From: Streptomyces tubercidicus
Lineage (GTDB): Bacteria > Actinomycetota > Actinomycetes > Streptomycetales > Streptomycetaceae
Assembly (NCBI RefSeq): GCF_027497495.1
Contig: NZ_CP114205.1
Location: 3,720,001-3,784,000, forward strand
Direction: 5' to 3'
DNA length: 64,000 nucleotides
Part shown: positions 9,234 through 18,210 of the stretch, one piece after another
How the letters are laid out: each line of letters starts with the position of its first letter
Numbering within the stretch: position 1 is the stretch's first letter
Program-made: the position numbers and the translations under genes
The notes under the pieces: model-generated
Told to the model about the DNA's origin: nothing
Seen by the model: the letters and a program-made list of their open reading frames with translations, nothing else
The model's database searches: none

Positions 9234-9983
9234 CGGCTGGTCCCCTTGCGGTTCGTTGCTGACCCAGGTGCCCCGCAGTCCCGAGAAGGACGAGCGGACA
9301 TGGATCGGGATGTTGTAACGGCGTGCGTATTCGACACAACGGTGCAGCAGCACCTTGGAGCCGGAGCTGGCCAGCTCCAGCATGTCCTCGAAGGAGATCC
9401 AGTCGATCTTCCGGGCCTTCTTCACGACCCGGGGGTCGGCGGTGAAGACACCGTCCACATCGGTGTAGATCTCACAGACATCGGCGTCCAGGGCGGCCGC
9501 CAGCGCGACGGCGGTGGTGTCCGACCCACCGCGCCCCAGCGTCGTGATGTCCTTCTTGTCCTGGGACACACCCTGGAATCCGGCGACGATGGCGATATTG
9601 CCCTCGTCGACGGACGTCTTGATCCGGCCCGGCGTGACATCGATGATCCGTGCCTTGTTGTGCACGGAATCGGTGATCACACCGGCCTGGCTGCCCGTGA
9701 AGGACTGCGCCTCATGGCCGAGGTTTTTGATCGCCATCGCCAGCAGGGCCATGGAGATCCGCTCTCCGGCGGTCAGCAGCATGTCGAACTCGCGCCCCGA
9801 CGGAATCGGGGACACTTCCTGCGCGAGATCGATCAGCTCGTCCGTCGTGTCGCCCATCGCCGAAACCACCACGACAACCTGGTTGCCGTTCTTCTTGGCT
9901 TCGACGACTCGCTTGGCAACGCGCTTGATGCCCTCGGCATCCGCAACGGATGAGCCGCCGTACTTCTGCACGACAAGGCCCAC
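8712..9983 (-). CDS. ask: Aspartokinase (alpha subunit reading, with internal beta start)
   Basis: Phosphorylates aspartate, the first and feedback-controlled step of the aspartate pathway. The kinase signature [12 protein letters not shown] is at the N terminus, [23 protein letters not shown] in two blocks forms the substrate site, and two ACT domains occupy the C-terminal ~160 residues ([31 protein letters not shown]). The GTG at 9983 follows a GAGGAG site and gives 423 aa, typical for actinobacteria; the upstream-extended frame to 10097 is not needed. An internal ATG at 9233 is described separately. Confidence 0.95.
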   Translation of the reverse strand: MGLVVQKYGGSSVADAEGIKRVAKRVVEAKKNGNQVVVVVSAMGDTTDELIDLAQEVSPIPSGREFDMLLTAGERISMALLAMAIKNLGHEAQSFTGSQAGVITDSVHNKARIIDVTPGRIKTSVDEGNIAIVAGFQGVSQDKKDITTLGRGGSDTTAVALAAALDADVCEIYTDVDGVFTADPRVVKKARKIDWISFEDMLELASSGSKVLLHRCVEYARRYNIPIHVRSSFSGLRGTWVSNEPQGDQPMEQAIISGVAHDTSEAKVTVVGVPDKPGEAARIFRAIADSEVNIDMVVQNVSAASTGLTDISFTLPKAEGRKAVAALEKTRAAVGFDSLRYDDQIAKISLVGAGMKTNPGVTATFFEALSNAGVNIELISTSEIRISVVTRADDVNEAVCAVHTAFGLDTDSDEAVVYGGTGR

Positions 9984-10291
9984 GTGCGCTCCTCGCAACT
10001 GTCTCATCGGGAGTTTCCTCCCGGACCCCCGGAAATGGGGGTACTGCGGTCGGCTCAGTCTAACGAGCAAGCGGAGTCCGCCCTGCTGATACCACATCGT
10101 GAGACATGGGACTCACCCATTGATCACGGCTGTCTCGCCGTGCTCAGCTGGCTCGTGCGTCCCCCGTCTCGCGGCGGATCCACAAGGCGCACCGTTGCGC
10201 CCGCTCGGCGAGCACATGCCCGCTCCAGGCCGGTACACACGGAAACGTAACCCAGGTCACAGGCTCCGGCCACGGCGGCGGGCCCCCGGGG
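9984..10291 (-). promoter_or_regulatory. Leader/promoter region of ask-asd
   Basis: 308-bp gap upstream of ask. A perfect stem ACCCCC-GGAAAT-GGGGGT (10025-10042) lies 42-59 bases before the GTG and would form in the mRNA leader. A possible -10 (TAGACT, minus strand, 10057-10062) sits just upstream, but no good -35 is visible. The strong GAGGAG ribosome site is at about 9988-9993. No other gene is seen here. Confidence 0.4.
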
Positions 10292-10954
10292 TCACCTTCC
10301 GCGCAGCCCCAGCGGCCCGGCGATCTCCGCCGCCATGACCTTCCCGGCCTCCTCGGCGAGCTGCTCCTCGTCGACGCTGATGGCGCTGTCCGTGTCGAGG
10401 CCGTCCAGCTCGTCCAGCGGCTGGTCGAGGCGTACGTGGGCGACCAGCGACTGCAGCGCCCGCAGGGCGGCGGAGGCGGTCGGGCCCCAGTTGGAGAGGT
10501 AGGAGAACTGCCACCACCACAGCGCCTCGCTGACCCGGCCCGCCCGGTAGTGCGCCAGACCGTGCCGCAGATCGGTGATCACGTCGGCCAGGTCGTCGGA
10601 GATCCGGCTGGCGACCGGCTCGCTGCGCGGCACATACGGGTCGAAGACCTCGGAGTACACATCCACCGGTTCGAGCAGGGTCGCGAAGCGCTCGCGCAGC
10701 TCGTCGACGTCCGGCTCCGGGCCGGTGTCCGGCTCGTACCGCTCGTCCGGGACGAAGTCCTCGTGGGCGCCCAGACGGCCGCCGGTGAGCAGCAGCTGGG
10801 AGACCTCCAGCAGCAGGAAGGGCACCGCGCTGTCCGGCTCGTCACCCTTGGCGACTTCCGTCACGGCGACGATGAAGCTCTCGATCGAATCGGAGATCGA
10901 TACCGCGAAGTCGTCCGGGTCCTGTGTCGCGTTGTGCAGCGTGGCATCAGACAT
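10292..10954 (-). CDS. DUF5063 domain-containing protein
   Basis: 220-aa acidic cytoplasmic protein of unknown function, recognisable as the actinobacterial DUF5063 family that follows recR (motifs [30 protein letters not shown] segment and [15 protein letters not shown]). Its start overlaps the recR stop by 8 bases, so it is co-translated with recR. No catalytic motif is evident. A role near recombination is only suggested by position. Confidence 0.88.
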   Translation of the reverse strand: MSDATLHNATQDPDDFAVSISDSIESFIVAVTEVAKGDEPDSAVPFLLLEVSQLLLTGGRLGAHEDFVPDERYEPDTGPEPDVDELRERFATLLEPVDVYSEVFDPYVPRSEPVASRISDDLADVITDLRHGLAHYRAGRVSEALWWWQFSYLSNWGPTASAALRALQSLVAHVRLDQPLDELDGLDTDSAISVDEEQLAEEAGKVMAAEIAGPLGLRGR

Positions 10955-11546
10955 CGAGAAGTCTCCTCCCTTCGAAGGCCCGCCCCAGCGTGACCTCGTC
11001 CGCGTACTCCAGATCGCCGCCGACCGGCAGACCGCTCGCCAGTCGCGTCACTCTCAGGCCCATGGGTTTGATCATGCGGGCCAGATACGTGGCCGTGGCC
11101 TCGCCCTCCAGATTCGGGTCGGTGGCCAGAATCAGCTCGGTGACGGTGCCGTCCGCGAGCCTGGCCAGCAGTTCCCTGATCCGCAGGTCGTCGGGGCCCA
11201 CGCCCTCGATCGGGCTGATCGCCCCACCGAGGACGTGGTAGCGACCGCGGAACTCGCGGGTCCGCTCGATCGCCACGACGTCCTTGGGCTCCTCCACGAC
11301 GCAGATGACCGCCGGATCGCGCCTCGGGTCCAGACAGACCCGGCACTGCTCCTCCTGCGCCACATTGCCGCAGGTGCCGCAGAACCGGACCTTCGCCTTG
11401 ACCTCCATCAGCGCGTTCGCGAGCCGGCGGACATCGGTCGGCTCGGCCTGAAGAATGTGGAAGGCGATCCGCTGCGCGCTCTTGGGACCGACGCCGGGCA
11501 GCCTGCCCAACTCGTCGATCAGGTCCTGGACCACGCCTTCATACAC
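10947..11546 (-). CDS. recR: Recombination mediator RecR
   Basis: Helps load RecA at gaps in the RecFOR pathway. In order: helix-hairpin-helix ([18 protein letters not shown]), a four-Cys zinc finger (CGTCGN...CRVC, ~residues 57-72), a Toprim domain ([15 protein letters not shown] and [14 protein letters not shown]) and a C-terminal [12 protein letters not shown] motif. The full 199-aa family length is present. It sits downstream of ybaB and dnaX on the same strand, the classical dnaX-ybaB-recR order. Confidence 0.96.
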   Translation of the reverse strand: MYEGVVQDLIDELGRLPGVGPKSAQRIAFHILQAEPTDVRRLANALMEVKAKVRFCGTCGNVAQEEQCRVCLDPRRDPAVICVVEEPKDVVAIERTREFRGRYHVLGGAISPIEGVGPDDLRIRELLARLADGTVTELILATDPNLEGEATATYLARMIKPMGLRVTRLASGLPVGGDLEYADEVTLGRAFEGRRLLDV

Positions 11547-11597
11547 GGAACGTCTTCTCTCTCTTCTGCCGTGCTGCGTACGCTAGTTGGCTACTCC

Positions 11598-11948
11598 TCA
11601 GAAGGGGAGACCGGGGATACCGCCGCCGCCCAGACCCTGGGCGAGCGGACCGAGCTTCTGCTGCTGGAGCTGCTGAGCACTGGCGTTGGCGTCCCGGACC
11701 GCCGCCAGTACGAGATCGGCGATCGTCTCGGCGGTCTCCTCCGCCGAGTCGGTGTCGACCGCCTTGGGGTCGATGACCAGGCCCTGGAGCTCACCGGAAC
11801 CGGTCACCGTCGCCTTGACCAGACCGCCGCCCGCGGAACCCTCGACGGGTGTCTCCGCCAGTTCCTGCTGGGCTGCCGCGAGGTCCTGCTGCATCTTCTG
11901 AGCCTGCTGAAGCAGCTGCTGCATATTGGGCTGACCACCGGGGATCAC
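11598..11948 (-). CDS. YbaB/EbfC family nucleoid-associated protein
   Basis: Small DNA-binding protein (116 aa) of the YbaB/EbfC family, which forms dimers on the nucleoid. The N-terminal coiled helix [20 protein letters not shown] and the conserved [18 protein letters not shown] strand are present; the C terminus ends in a Gly-rich [12 protein letters not shown]. The GTG at 11948 is preceded by AGGAGT; the longer reading to 11972 lacks a site. It lies between dnaX and recR, as in many bacteria. Confidence 0.93.
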   Translation of the reverse strand: MIPGGQPNMQQLLQQAQKMQQDLAAAQQELAETPVEGSAGGGLVKATVTGSGELQGLVIDPKAVDTDSAEETAETIADLVLAAVRDANASAQQLQQQKLGPLAQGLGGGGIPGLPF

Positions 11949-12102
11949 GACGTGACTCCTGCCATACGACAACGATTGGTGCGGTAGCCCGAGCCTACGT
12001 GTTCCACCGCCCCCGCGCCCTACGCCGTAGGGAGGAGCACGCGTGTACGCCGGTGGTACGGATGGTTACGGCGGCCCACACGGGTACGCGCCGCCCGCCG
12101 CC

Positions 12103-14682
12103 CTACTCGTTGTTGAACTCCTCCAGGACCGTCGCGCCCAGTTCGCGCACGATCAGGTCGTGGCCGCTGAGCGCGGAGTCGACGAGATCGGGGTCGTCCT
12201 CGGCCGGCATGTCGTACTCGATCGACGTCGGCGGGGGCTCCGGCGCGCTGTACGAGGGCTCCGCCGCGGGCCCGCCCTGCCCGCCGCCCGTGGACGACGG
12301 GGCGGACACCGCCTCCCGTGCCCTTCGCGCCCCCTGGCTTCCGCCACCGCCGCTGCCACCACTGCCGCCGTCCTGCCCGTACTGGCCACCGGACGAGGGG
12401 GGCGCCGCCGGGCCGCTCTGCTGGGGCGGGGGCTGCGGAGCGCCCTGCTGCGGAGCGGCGGGCGCACCGCCGCCGAAGCCGCCGCCACCACCGCCGCGGG
12501 GGGCGCCGCCGGCCGGCTGACCGGCGCCGCCCGACGGGTCGACGATCGCCTCGACCCGCCACTGCACCTGGAACCGCTCGGCCAGCACGTCCTTGAGGAC
12601 GTCCTCACTTCCGCCGTTGGCGAAACTGTCGCGGGCCCCGGCATTGGGGAAGCCGATCTGGAGCGTGGTGCCGTCGAAGCCGGAGACCTGGGCGTTCTGG
12701 CTCAGCAGGATCCACGTGAAACGGCGGCGGTCCTTCACCGCTTCCAGGATCTCCGGCCACATCTGCCGCACCTGAGCGGCACCCTGCGCCGCCCCCGGGG
12801 CCACACCGGCCGCCTGCGGCTGCTGGGCCGCAGCCGCAGGCGCACCGGCCGACGGTCCGGACGCGGCGGGCGGTCCGGCGTACGGCGCTGCGGGGGCTCC
12901 GCCCTGCGGCGCCTGGCCACCCTGCCCCGGCGCCACGGCCGTGGGCCAGCCACCGGGCTGCCGCCCGGCACCGCCGCCTGCGGGGCTCCCGCCGACGGTG
13001 CCGCCCGCCGGGCTCCCGCCGCCATTACCTCTGCCCGTACTTCCGGGCCAGGCTCCGGGCCGCGGGACGGCCGCCTCGCCGCCGCCCTGCGCGGCACTCG
13101 ACGCGCCGCCCTGAGCCGGCGCCTCCGCACCATCACTGTCGCCCGGCTGCTGCCCGGCGCCGACCCCGGCCCCCGGCCCGCCGTACGCGCCTGCACCGTC
13201 GGCCGGTCCACCGGGTGCCCCCGCACCGCCCGTCTGCCCGCCGTACGCCCCGGCACCGGCCACCGGCGCCGCCGCACCACCGCCCGGAGCCCCGGCCCCG
13301 CCCGGCGCACCTCCGCCCGCAGAGCCGCCGCTCACCGCACCCCGCACCGCGGCACGCGCGGCCGCCGGCCCGGACGGTCCCGCCGGCATCGGCGGATGCG
13401 CCTCCGGCCCCGGCACATACCCGGCCGCGGGCCCGCCACCGGACGCCACCACGGGCGACGCTCCAGGCCCGGGGTCTCCCCCGTAGCCCGCACCTCCGGC
13501 CGCCCCGCCCAGCAGCGCCGCACCCGCACCGCGCTCCAGACGGTCGAGCCGGGCCTGCACCGACCGCTCGTCGTCGTACGCCGCGGGCAGCAGCACCCGG
13601 GCACAGATCAGCTCCAGCTGGAGCCGCGGCGAGGTCGCGCCGCGCATCTCCGTCAGGCCCGCGTTGACCAGGTCGGCGGCCCGGCTCAGCTCGGCCGCCC
13701 CGAAGACGGACGCCTGCGCCGTCATCCGCTCCACGACATCCGCGGGGGCGTCGATCAGCCCCTTCTCCCCGGCGTCCGGCACGGCCGCCAGGATCACCAG
13801 ATCCCGCAGCCGCTCCAGCAGGTCCGCGACGAAGCGCCGCGGGTCGTTACCGCCCTCGATGACCCGTTCCACGACCTCGAAGGCCGCCGCGCCGTCCCCC
13901 GCGGCGAACGCCTCCACGATCGAATCCAGCAACGACCCGTCGGTGTATCCGAGCAACGCCGTCGCCATGGCATACGTCACACCGTCCGCACCGGCACCGG
14001 CGAGCAGCTGATCCATCACGGACATCGAGTCACGCACCGAACCGGCTCCGGCCCGCACCACCAGCGGCAGCACCCCGTCCTCGACCGGGATCTCCTCCCG
14101 CCCGCAGACCTCCGCCAGGTATTCCCGCAGCGTCCCCGGCGGCACCAGCCGGAACGGATAGTGATGCGTACGCGACCGGATCGTCCCGATGACCTTCTCG
14201 GGCTCGGTCGTCGCGAAGATGAACTTCAGATGCTCCGGCGGCTCCTCGACGACCTTCAGCAGGGCGTTGAAGCCCGCGGAGGTCACCATGTGCGCCTCAT
14301 CGATGATGTAGATCTTGTAGCGGCTGCTGGCCGGCCCGAAGAACGCCTTCTCCCGCAGCTCACGGGCGTCGTCCACGCCACCGTGCGACGCCGCGTCGAT
14401 CTCGATCACATCGATGGAGCCCCGGCCGTTCCTGGCCAGGTCCACACACGACTGGCACTTTCCACAGGGTGTGGGGGTGGGACCTTCCTCACAGTTGAGG
14501 CAGCGCGCCAGGATCCGCGCACTGGTCGTCTTGCCGCAGCCGCGCGGGCCACTGAACAAATAGGCGTGGTTGACCCGGTTGTTCCGCAGTGCCTGCTGCA
14601 GCGGATCGGTCACGTGCTCTTGCCCGATGACCTCGGCGAAGGTCTCGGGCCGGTAGCGGCGGTACAGCGCAAGGGACGACAC
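12103..14682 (-). CDS. dnaX: DNA polymerase III subunit gamma/tau
   Basis: Clamp-loader ATPase of the replisome. The AAA+ domain fills the first ~370 residues: Walker A GPRGCGKTTSARILA, a zinc module (CLNCEEGPTPTPCGKCQSC), Walker B IYIIDEAHM and sensor 1 ATTEPEKV. Domain III follows (LERGAGAALLGG marks its end). Then comes a ~350-residue Gly/Ala/Pro-rich linker and a C-terminal tau-like part (VRQMWPEILEAVKDRRRFTWILLSQN) with a second Gly/Pro-rich insert before the end. The GTG at 14682 gives VSSLALYRRYRPE, the standard N terminus; a TTG at 14712 would add 10 residues. SRP RNA lies directly upstream. Confidence 0.94.
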   Translation of the reverse strand: MSSLALYRRYRPETFAEVIGQEHVTDPLQQALRNNRVNHAYLFSGPRGCGKTTSARILARCLNCEEGPTPTPCGKCQSCVDLARNGRGSIDVIEIDAASHGGVDDARELREKAFFGPASSRYKIYIIDEAHMVTSAGFNALLKVVEEPPEHLKFIFATTEPEKVIGTIRSRTHHYPFRLVPPGTLREYLAEVCGREEIPVEDGVLPLVVRAGAGSVRDSMSVMDQLLAGAGADGVTYAMATALLGYTDGSLLDSIVEAFAAGDGAAAFEVVERVIEGGNDPRRFVADLLERLRDLVILAAVPDAGEKGLIDAPADVVERMTAQASVFGAAELSRAADLVNAGLTEMRGATSPRLQLELICARVLLPAAYDDERSVQARLDRLERGAGAALLGGAAGGAGYGGDPGPGASPVVASGGGPAAGYVPGPEAHPPMPAGPSGPAAARAAVRGAVSGGSAGGGAPGGAGAPGGGAAAPVAGAGAYGGQTGGAGAPGGPADGAGAYGGPGAGVGAGQQPGDSDGAEAPAQGGASSAAQGGGEAAVPRPGAWPGSTGRGNGGGSPAGGTVGGSPAGGGAGRQPGGWPTAVAPGQGGQAPQGGAPAAPYAGPPAASGPSAGAPAAAAQQPQAAGVAPGAAQGAAQVRQMWPEILEAVKDRRRFTWILLSQNAQVSGFDGTTLQIGFPNAGARDSFANGGSEDVLKDVLAERFQVQWRVEAIVDPSGGAGQPAGGAPRGGGGGGFGGGAPAAPQQGAPQPPPQQSGPAAPPSSGGQYGQDGGSGGSGGGGSQGARRAREAVSAPSSTGGGQGGPAAEPSYSAPEPPPTSIEYDMPAEDDPDLVDSALSGHDLIVRELGATVLEEFNNE

Positions 14683-14737
14683 GCATACGACGATATCGGG
14701 CCGCACTGACAACCGACGGGGCCCCGCAAACGCAAGC

Positions 14738-14823
14738 GCCCCCCACGCACCCGCCAGAGCCGACCTACCCTTGCTGCCTTCCGGCCCTGGGGGAGTTCAG
14801 TCAGATAGCGCCACGTGAGGGGC
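14738..14823 (-). ncRNA. ffs: 4.5S / signal recognition particle RNA
   Basis: The conserved SRP RNA apical loop is present on the minus strand (GGCCGGAAGGCAGCAAGGG core), flanked by an asymmetric bulge (AGGTCGGC) and closed by a long terminal stem: the 5' end GCCCCTCACGTG pairs with the 3' end GCGTGGGGGGC. Length is ~86 nt, the usual short bacterial form. It binds Ffh for membrane protein targeting. It lies 55 bp upstream of dnaX on the same strand, as in other Streptomyces. Confidence 0.9.
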
Positions 14824-14957
14824 TGCGCACCACAGTAGCGGATCCCCCACCCAACAAACGAACCCACGCCCCACCCCGATCCGCTCCCCACCCTCCACCA
14901 CCCCCTCCCGACGATCATGGTCGCGAGCACTCCCCAACGTCTTGTATTGTTTGCGGC

Positions 14958-15042
14958 GGAGGATTCGCCTAGTGGCCTAGGGCGCACGCTTGGAAAGCGT
15001 GTTGGGGGCAACCCCTCACGAGTTCGAATCTCGTATCCTCCG
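14958..15042 (+). tRNA. tRNA-Ser (anticodon GGA)
   Basis: Class II tRNA of 85 nt. The acceptor arms GGAGGAT and ATCCTCC pair fully; the anticodon arm CACGC-TTGGAAA-GCGTG shows GGA; the variable arm TTGGGGG-CAA-CCCCTCA forms the long Ser-type stem; the T arm has GAGTTCGAATCTC. The discriminator is G and CCA is not encoded. It reads UCC/UCU serine codons. Confidence 0.96.
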
Positions 15043-15048
15043 CCGGCA

Positions 15049-15080
15049 GAAGGCCCGGACCGCTTGCGGTTCGGGCCTTC
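15049..15080 (+). terminator. Hairpin terminator of tRNA-Ser
   Basis: Near-perfect stem GAAGGCCCG-G-ACCGC, loop TT, then GCGGT-T-CGGGCCTTC, starting 7 bp after the tRNA. No strong T-run follows, as is common in Streptomyces. Confidence 0.75.
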
Positions 15081-15134
15081 GTCGCGTTTGGGCGCAGCAG
15101 CGCCCGCCATCATCTGCGGGCGTGGCACAGGGCG

Positions 15135-15386
15135 TTACGAGCCGCTCGTCCCCTCGCTGCGCGGCCACAGTGCGATGGCGACCAGTACGGCGGCCCAGAC
15201 GCCCAGCGGGAACAACGGCCAGTAGTACGTCAGCTCGTGATCGCGGAAGCAGCTGATGCCCCAGATCGCCGACATGATCACTGCGCCGCCGAGCCAGTAG
15301 CGCCATTCGTCCAGCCATTCGCGCAGGTCCTTGCGGTCCCGTTCGCGGTCCGCGATCCGCATGGCGGGTTTGGGTTGATCATCCAT
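15135..15386 (-). CDS. 2TM domain-containing small membrane protein
   Basis: 83-aa protein with a charged cytoplasmic head (RERDRKDLREWLDEWRY) and two membrane segments (LGGAVIMSAIWGISCF and PLFPLGVWAAVLVAIAL), like the 2TM domain family of unknown function. The ATG at 15386 gives MDDQPKP. It is divergent from the TetR gene, and both operators lie in the shared upstream region, so it is probably the regulator's target. Confidence 0.8.
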   Translation of the reverse strand: MDDQPKPAMRIADRERDRKDLREWLDEWRYWLGGAVIMSAIWGISCFRDHELTYYWPLFPLGVWAAVLVAIALWPRSEGTSGS

Positions 15387-15427
15387 GAGTGTCCCCCTTC
15401 GGCCCGGCCGCGGTCGGTGCGGCCGGA

Positions 15428-15471
15428 TTTTGGGATACGACTGTATCTCAAAAAGAATACGGGCGTATTCT
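15428..15471. promoter_or_regulatory. Two inverted-repeat operators between 2TM gene and TetR gene
   Basis: Operator 1 (15428-15453): TTTTGGGATAC-GACT-GTATCTCAAAA, 11-bp arms with one mismatch. Operator 2 (15454-15471): AGAATACG-GG-CGTATTCT, perfect 8-bp arms. They abut and their centres are 22 bp apart, two helical turns, so two dimers would bind the same face. They share a GATAC/GAATAC half-site core. Confidence 0.75.
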
Positions 15472-15519
15472 GACGGCGGACGTGTGGGACGGAGAGCGGC
15501 GAAGCGAGGAGCGCACAGG

Positions 15520-16128
15520 GTGCCCAAGACGGTGGATCGCGAGGAACAGCGGCGGCAGATCGGTGCCGCGGTACTGCGCCTCGCCTCCGAGCAGGGACTG
15601 GACGAGGTCAGTGTCCGTACGGTGGCCGCCGCGAGCGGACGCTCACCGGGAGCCGTCCAGAAGTACTTCCGCACCAAGGACGAGATGCTGGCGTTCGCCG
15701 CCGAGCTGGCCGGCGAACGCGTCGAGGAGCGGATGGCCGCCGTCAACTACGGCCTCCCGCCGCGCGAGGCGCTCCGTGCGCTCGTCCTCGCCACCCTCCC
15801 CGTGGACGCGGAACGCCGGGCCGAGGCCGCCGCTCAGCTCGCCTTCGCCACCCGCGCCGCCCACCACCCCGGACTCGGCGCGATCCGCCGGCAGGTCGAC
15901 GAGAGCGTCCGTACGGCCCTTGGCGACTGGCTGGCATCCGCCGGGCACGGCAGGGATCCGGACGCGGCCGCGGACCGTCTGGCCCTCGCCGATGCCGTGA
16001 TCGCGCTCTCCGACGGGCTGGCGCTGCGGCTGCTGTACGCGCCCGAGGAGCAGGAAGCGCTGCTACGCGCCCTGGACCACGCACTGGATGCGCTGATTCC
16101 GCCCCGATCACCGTCGGCGTCGGCATGA
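15520..16128 (+). CDS. TetR/AcrR family transcriptional regulator
   Basis: 202-aa repressor-type regulator. The N-terminal helix-turn-helix spans ~residues 8-55 (QIGAAVLRLASEQGLDEVSV and AAASGRSPGAVQKYFRTKDE); the rest is the helical ligand-binding domain with an acidic DPDAAADRLALADAV stretch. The GTG at 15520 follows a GAGGAG site and gives VPKTVDREEQRR; the frame before it crosses the operators. The sharp operators just upstream and the divergent 2TM gene point to autoregulation and local control. Ligand unknown. Confidence 0.88.
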   Translation: MPKTVDREEQRRQIGAAVLRLASEQGLDEVSVRTVAAASGRSPGAVQKYFRTKDEMLAFAAELAGERVEERMAAVNYGLPPREALRALVLATLPVDAERRAEAAAQLAFATRAAHHPGLGAIRRQVDESVRTALGDWLASAGHGRDPDAAADRLALADAVIALSDGLALRLLYAPEEQEALLRALDHALDALIPPRSPSASA

Positions 16129-16363
16129 CGGCCCGGCTGTGTCGCTTCGCCCTGTGCGGGGCGCAGGCATCCGCCCCACGCGAACTTCCTTTTCGGGCAG
16201 GGAAATCACCGTAACGCCGGATTCTTGTCGCGGAGGAAAAGAAGGCGACGAAATGTGGCGCACGGGGCATGGAGAACCGGGCGGTCGGCGATGATGCCGA
16301 GTGGTTATCCAATCGCAGGCATGGGTGTGGTTTCGGGGGCTCGGGCCCGGCAAAGGGGAAGGC

Positions 16364-16735
16364 ATGAACAATGCCCATGAGCCCATGCCCACAAACAACT
16401 CCTATGGCGACTATGGCGCCTATGACCACAATCGGTCCGGTACCCGCTCCGGCTCCGGTGCCGGCGCGCATCGGGCCGCGCTGATCATCCACACCATCGG
16501 GGATGTGACCGCCGGCTTCCTGGGACTGTGGATACTGCTGTACCTGCTCGAAGCGAATCAGGGGAATGTCTTCGTCGAATTCGTGCACGGAGTGGCCGAC
16601 TGGCTCGCCTGGTGGTCGCAGGACATTTTCACGATGGACAGTGAAGGTGTGCGGGTTTTCCTCAATTACGGTCTGCCTGCGGGGCTTTACCTGCTGCTGG
16701 GGCATGGGATCGCGGCACGGGTTCGTCGCGTCTGA
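16364..16735 (+). CDS. Small membrane protein of unknown function
   Basis: 123-aa protein with a hydrophilic Asn/Tyr/Ser-rich head and two clear membrane stretches (AALIIHTIGDVTAGFLGLWI and YGLPAGLYLLLGHGIAARV) around an amphipathic segment rich in Trp. The ATG at 16364 follows AAAGGGGAAGGC, a strong ribosome site. It is not part of an obvious operon. I do not recognise a named family; a YggT-like fold is only a guess. Confidence 0.75.
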   Translation: MNNAHEPMPTNNSYGDYGAYDHNRSGTRSGSGAGAHRAALIIHTIGDVTAGFLGLWILLYLLEANQGNVFVEFVHGVADWLAWWSQDIFTMDSEGVRVFLNYGLPAGLYLLLGHGIAARVRRV

Positions 16736-16858
16736 GCGAATTTCCGTCCTCGGAGCGGCGACGGGGATGGCAGTCGGACGAGCGGGAGCGGCGGGGCGTT
16801 CTCCTTTGCGGGAGCCGCCTGTTGGTGGCGTTTGTGTGCTGCCTAGCATGAAGGGGTG

Positions 16859-17254
16859 ATGTCCAGCCGCCCGTTCGTGCCGCCGCGGGCCGCCGTACGG
16901 CGGTGGCGTGTGTGGTGTGTGTTCGGGCTGCTGGTGGGCCTGTTGGGCATGCACGGGATCGGGTCCGCCGGTGTTGCGCCCGCTTCCGGGCATGAGCACC
17001 GTATGGCTGTGGTGGCCACCGTCCAGGGGCACTGTCCAGGGGACGGTGACTGCGGCGGTGGCGGGCATGTCCATCACGCGGACCCGACCTGTGCGTCCGC
17101 CGCGCTGCACGGGCCGCCCGTGTCCCCGGCCCTGACGCCCTCCCCGGGCTGTGACGTACGGCCCGCCGGTCTGGTGGGCGGGGGCGAACCGAAGGGCCGG
17201 GACGGTGGGCGGGCGCCGCCCTCGCTGGCTGAACTCCAACTCCTGCGGATTTAG
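16859..17254 (+). CDS. DUF6153 family secreted/membrane protein
   Basis: 131-aa protein with a membrane or signal segment (VWCVFGLLVGLLGMHGIG) followed by an exported His- and Cys-rich part (HEHRMAV; CPGDGDCGGGGHVHH; two more Cys). This matches the DUF6153 family often found next to DUF305 genes, as here. Cys/His content suggests metal handling, not shown. The ATG at 16859 has AAGGGG just before; a GTG at 16856 is an alternative. Confidence 0.75.
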   Translation: MSSRPFVPPRAAVRRWRVWCVFGLLVGLLGMHGIGSAGVAPASGHEHRMAVVATVQGHCPGDGDCGGGGHVHHADPTCASAALHGPPVSPALTPSPGCDVRPAGLVGGGEPKGRDGGRAPPSLAELQLLRI

Positions 17255-17343
17255 GAACACCCCGACGGCACGGGCGCCCGGCTCATGGGCGCGGTGCCGC
17301 CGTTCGGCATGTCCCGATACCGCTGCTTTCCCGGAGTTCAGTC

Positions 17344-18096
17344 ATGAAGTCAGTCATGAAGTCAGTCATCAAGCCCACCCGTTCGTTTACCCGCCGCCTC
17401 GTACTCGTGGGCGCCACCGCCGCCTCCGTGACGGTGCTGGCCGCCTGCGGCGGCAATGACAGCGGCAGCCACTCCAGTTCGGCTCACCGCTCCCCGTCGA
17501 AGTCCGCTTCGTCGCCCAGTGCCGCTGCCTCGGATGGTGCGCACAATGCGGCCGATGTGGCGTTCGCGAAGGGGATGATTCCGCACCACCGGCAGGCCGT
17601 GGAGATGGCCGACCTGGCTGCCGGCCGTGCCGCGTCGAGCCAGGTGAAGGAACTCGCCGCCAAGATCAAGCGAGGTCAGGACCCGGAGATCAGGACGATG
17701 TCCGGGTGGTTGACCGCCTGGGGTGAGCAGGTTCCGAAGGGGATGACGGAGGGGATGCCGGAAGGGATGCCCGGGATGGATCACTCCGCCGGCTCCCCCG
17801 ACTCCGCCGGCTCCGCCGAGTCCGGCCACTCCCGTCACTCCGGCCACTCCGGCCACTCCGAGATGCCCGGGATGATGGGTGCGGAGGAGATGGCGGCCCT
17901 GAAGGGGAAGTCGGGGAAGGCGTTCGACGCGGCCTTTTTGGAGATGATGATCGGGCATCACCAGGGCGCGGTGAAGATGGCGGGCACCGAGAAGGAGAAG
18001 GGTGCCTACGGCCCGGCGAAGAAGCTGGCCGATGACGTCATCAAGGCCCAGGAAGCGGAGATCGCGCGGATGAACAAGCTGTTGGGGAAGGGGTGA
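17344..18096 (+). CDS. DUF305 family lipoprotein, Met/His-rich
   Basis: 250-aa lipoprotein. The signal peptide ends in the lipobox VLAAC (Cys ~35). A Ser-rich linker leads to two DUF305 repeats with the paired-His motifs GMIPHHRQAVEMA and MIGHHQGAVKMA. Between them lies a Met/His/Ser-rich stretch (EGMPEGMPGMDHS; HSRHSGHSGHSEMPGMM) that looks suited to copper or other soft metals. It follows the DUF6153 gene by 90 bp. The first codons contain a duplicated 12-bp unit giving MKSVMKSVIK, so the start could be at 17344 or 17356. Confidence 0.88.
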   Translation: MKSVMKSVIKPTRSFTRRLVLVGATAASVTVLAACGGNDSGSHSSSAHRSPSKSASSPSAAASDGAHNAADVAFAKGMIPHHRQAVEMADLAAGRAASSQVKELAAKIKRGQDPEIRTMSGWLTAWGEQVPKGMTEGMPEGMPGMDHSAGSPDSAGSAESGHSRHSGHSGHSEMPGMMGAEEMAALKGKSGKAFDAAFLEMMIGHHQGAVKMAGTEKEKGAYGPAKKLADDVIKAQEAEIARMNKLLGKG

Positions 18097-18149
18097 GCTG
18101 CCGGTAGTTGCCGGTGGCTGCCGGTAGTCGCCCATAGGTGTGCATAGCT

Positions 18150-18178
18150 GCCGGTGGTGGGGCTTGGCCACCACCGGC
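18150..18178. terminator. Bidirectional hairpin terminator
   Basis: Perfect 11-bp stem GCCGGTGGTGG / CCACCACCGGC with loop GGCTTGG, between the converging DUF305 and SHOCT genes. Several GCCGGTAGT-type repeats precede it. Confidence 0.75.
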
Positions 18179-18210
18179 GGTAGGCCGTAACCCGCCCCTC
18201 TCCCGTCCCC

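Noticed and set aside
12709..12722. parS-like GATCCACGTGAAAC inside dnaX
   Set aside because: Matches 12 of 14 parS bases, but the bases encode conserved dnaX residues, so it may be chance; only ParB binding data could rescue it.
12043..14709. 888-codon plus-strand open frame opposite dnaX
   Set aside because: Antisense of dnaX; amino acid make-up reflects GC bias only.
15743..17260. 505-codon minus-strand open frame across the TetR and DUF6153 genes
   Set aside because: Lies opposite three supported plus-strand genes and has no recognisable motifs; long open antisense frames are a side effect of high GC.
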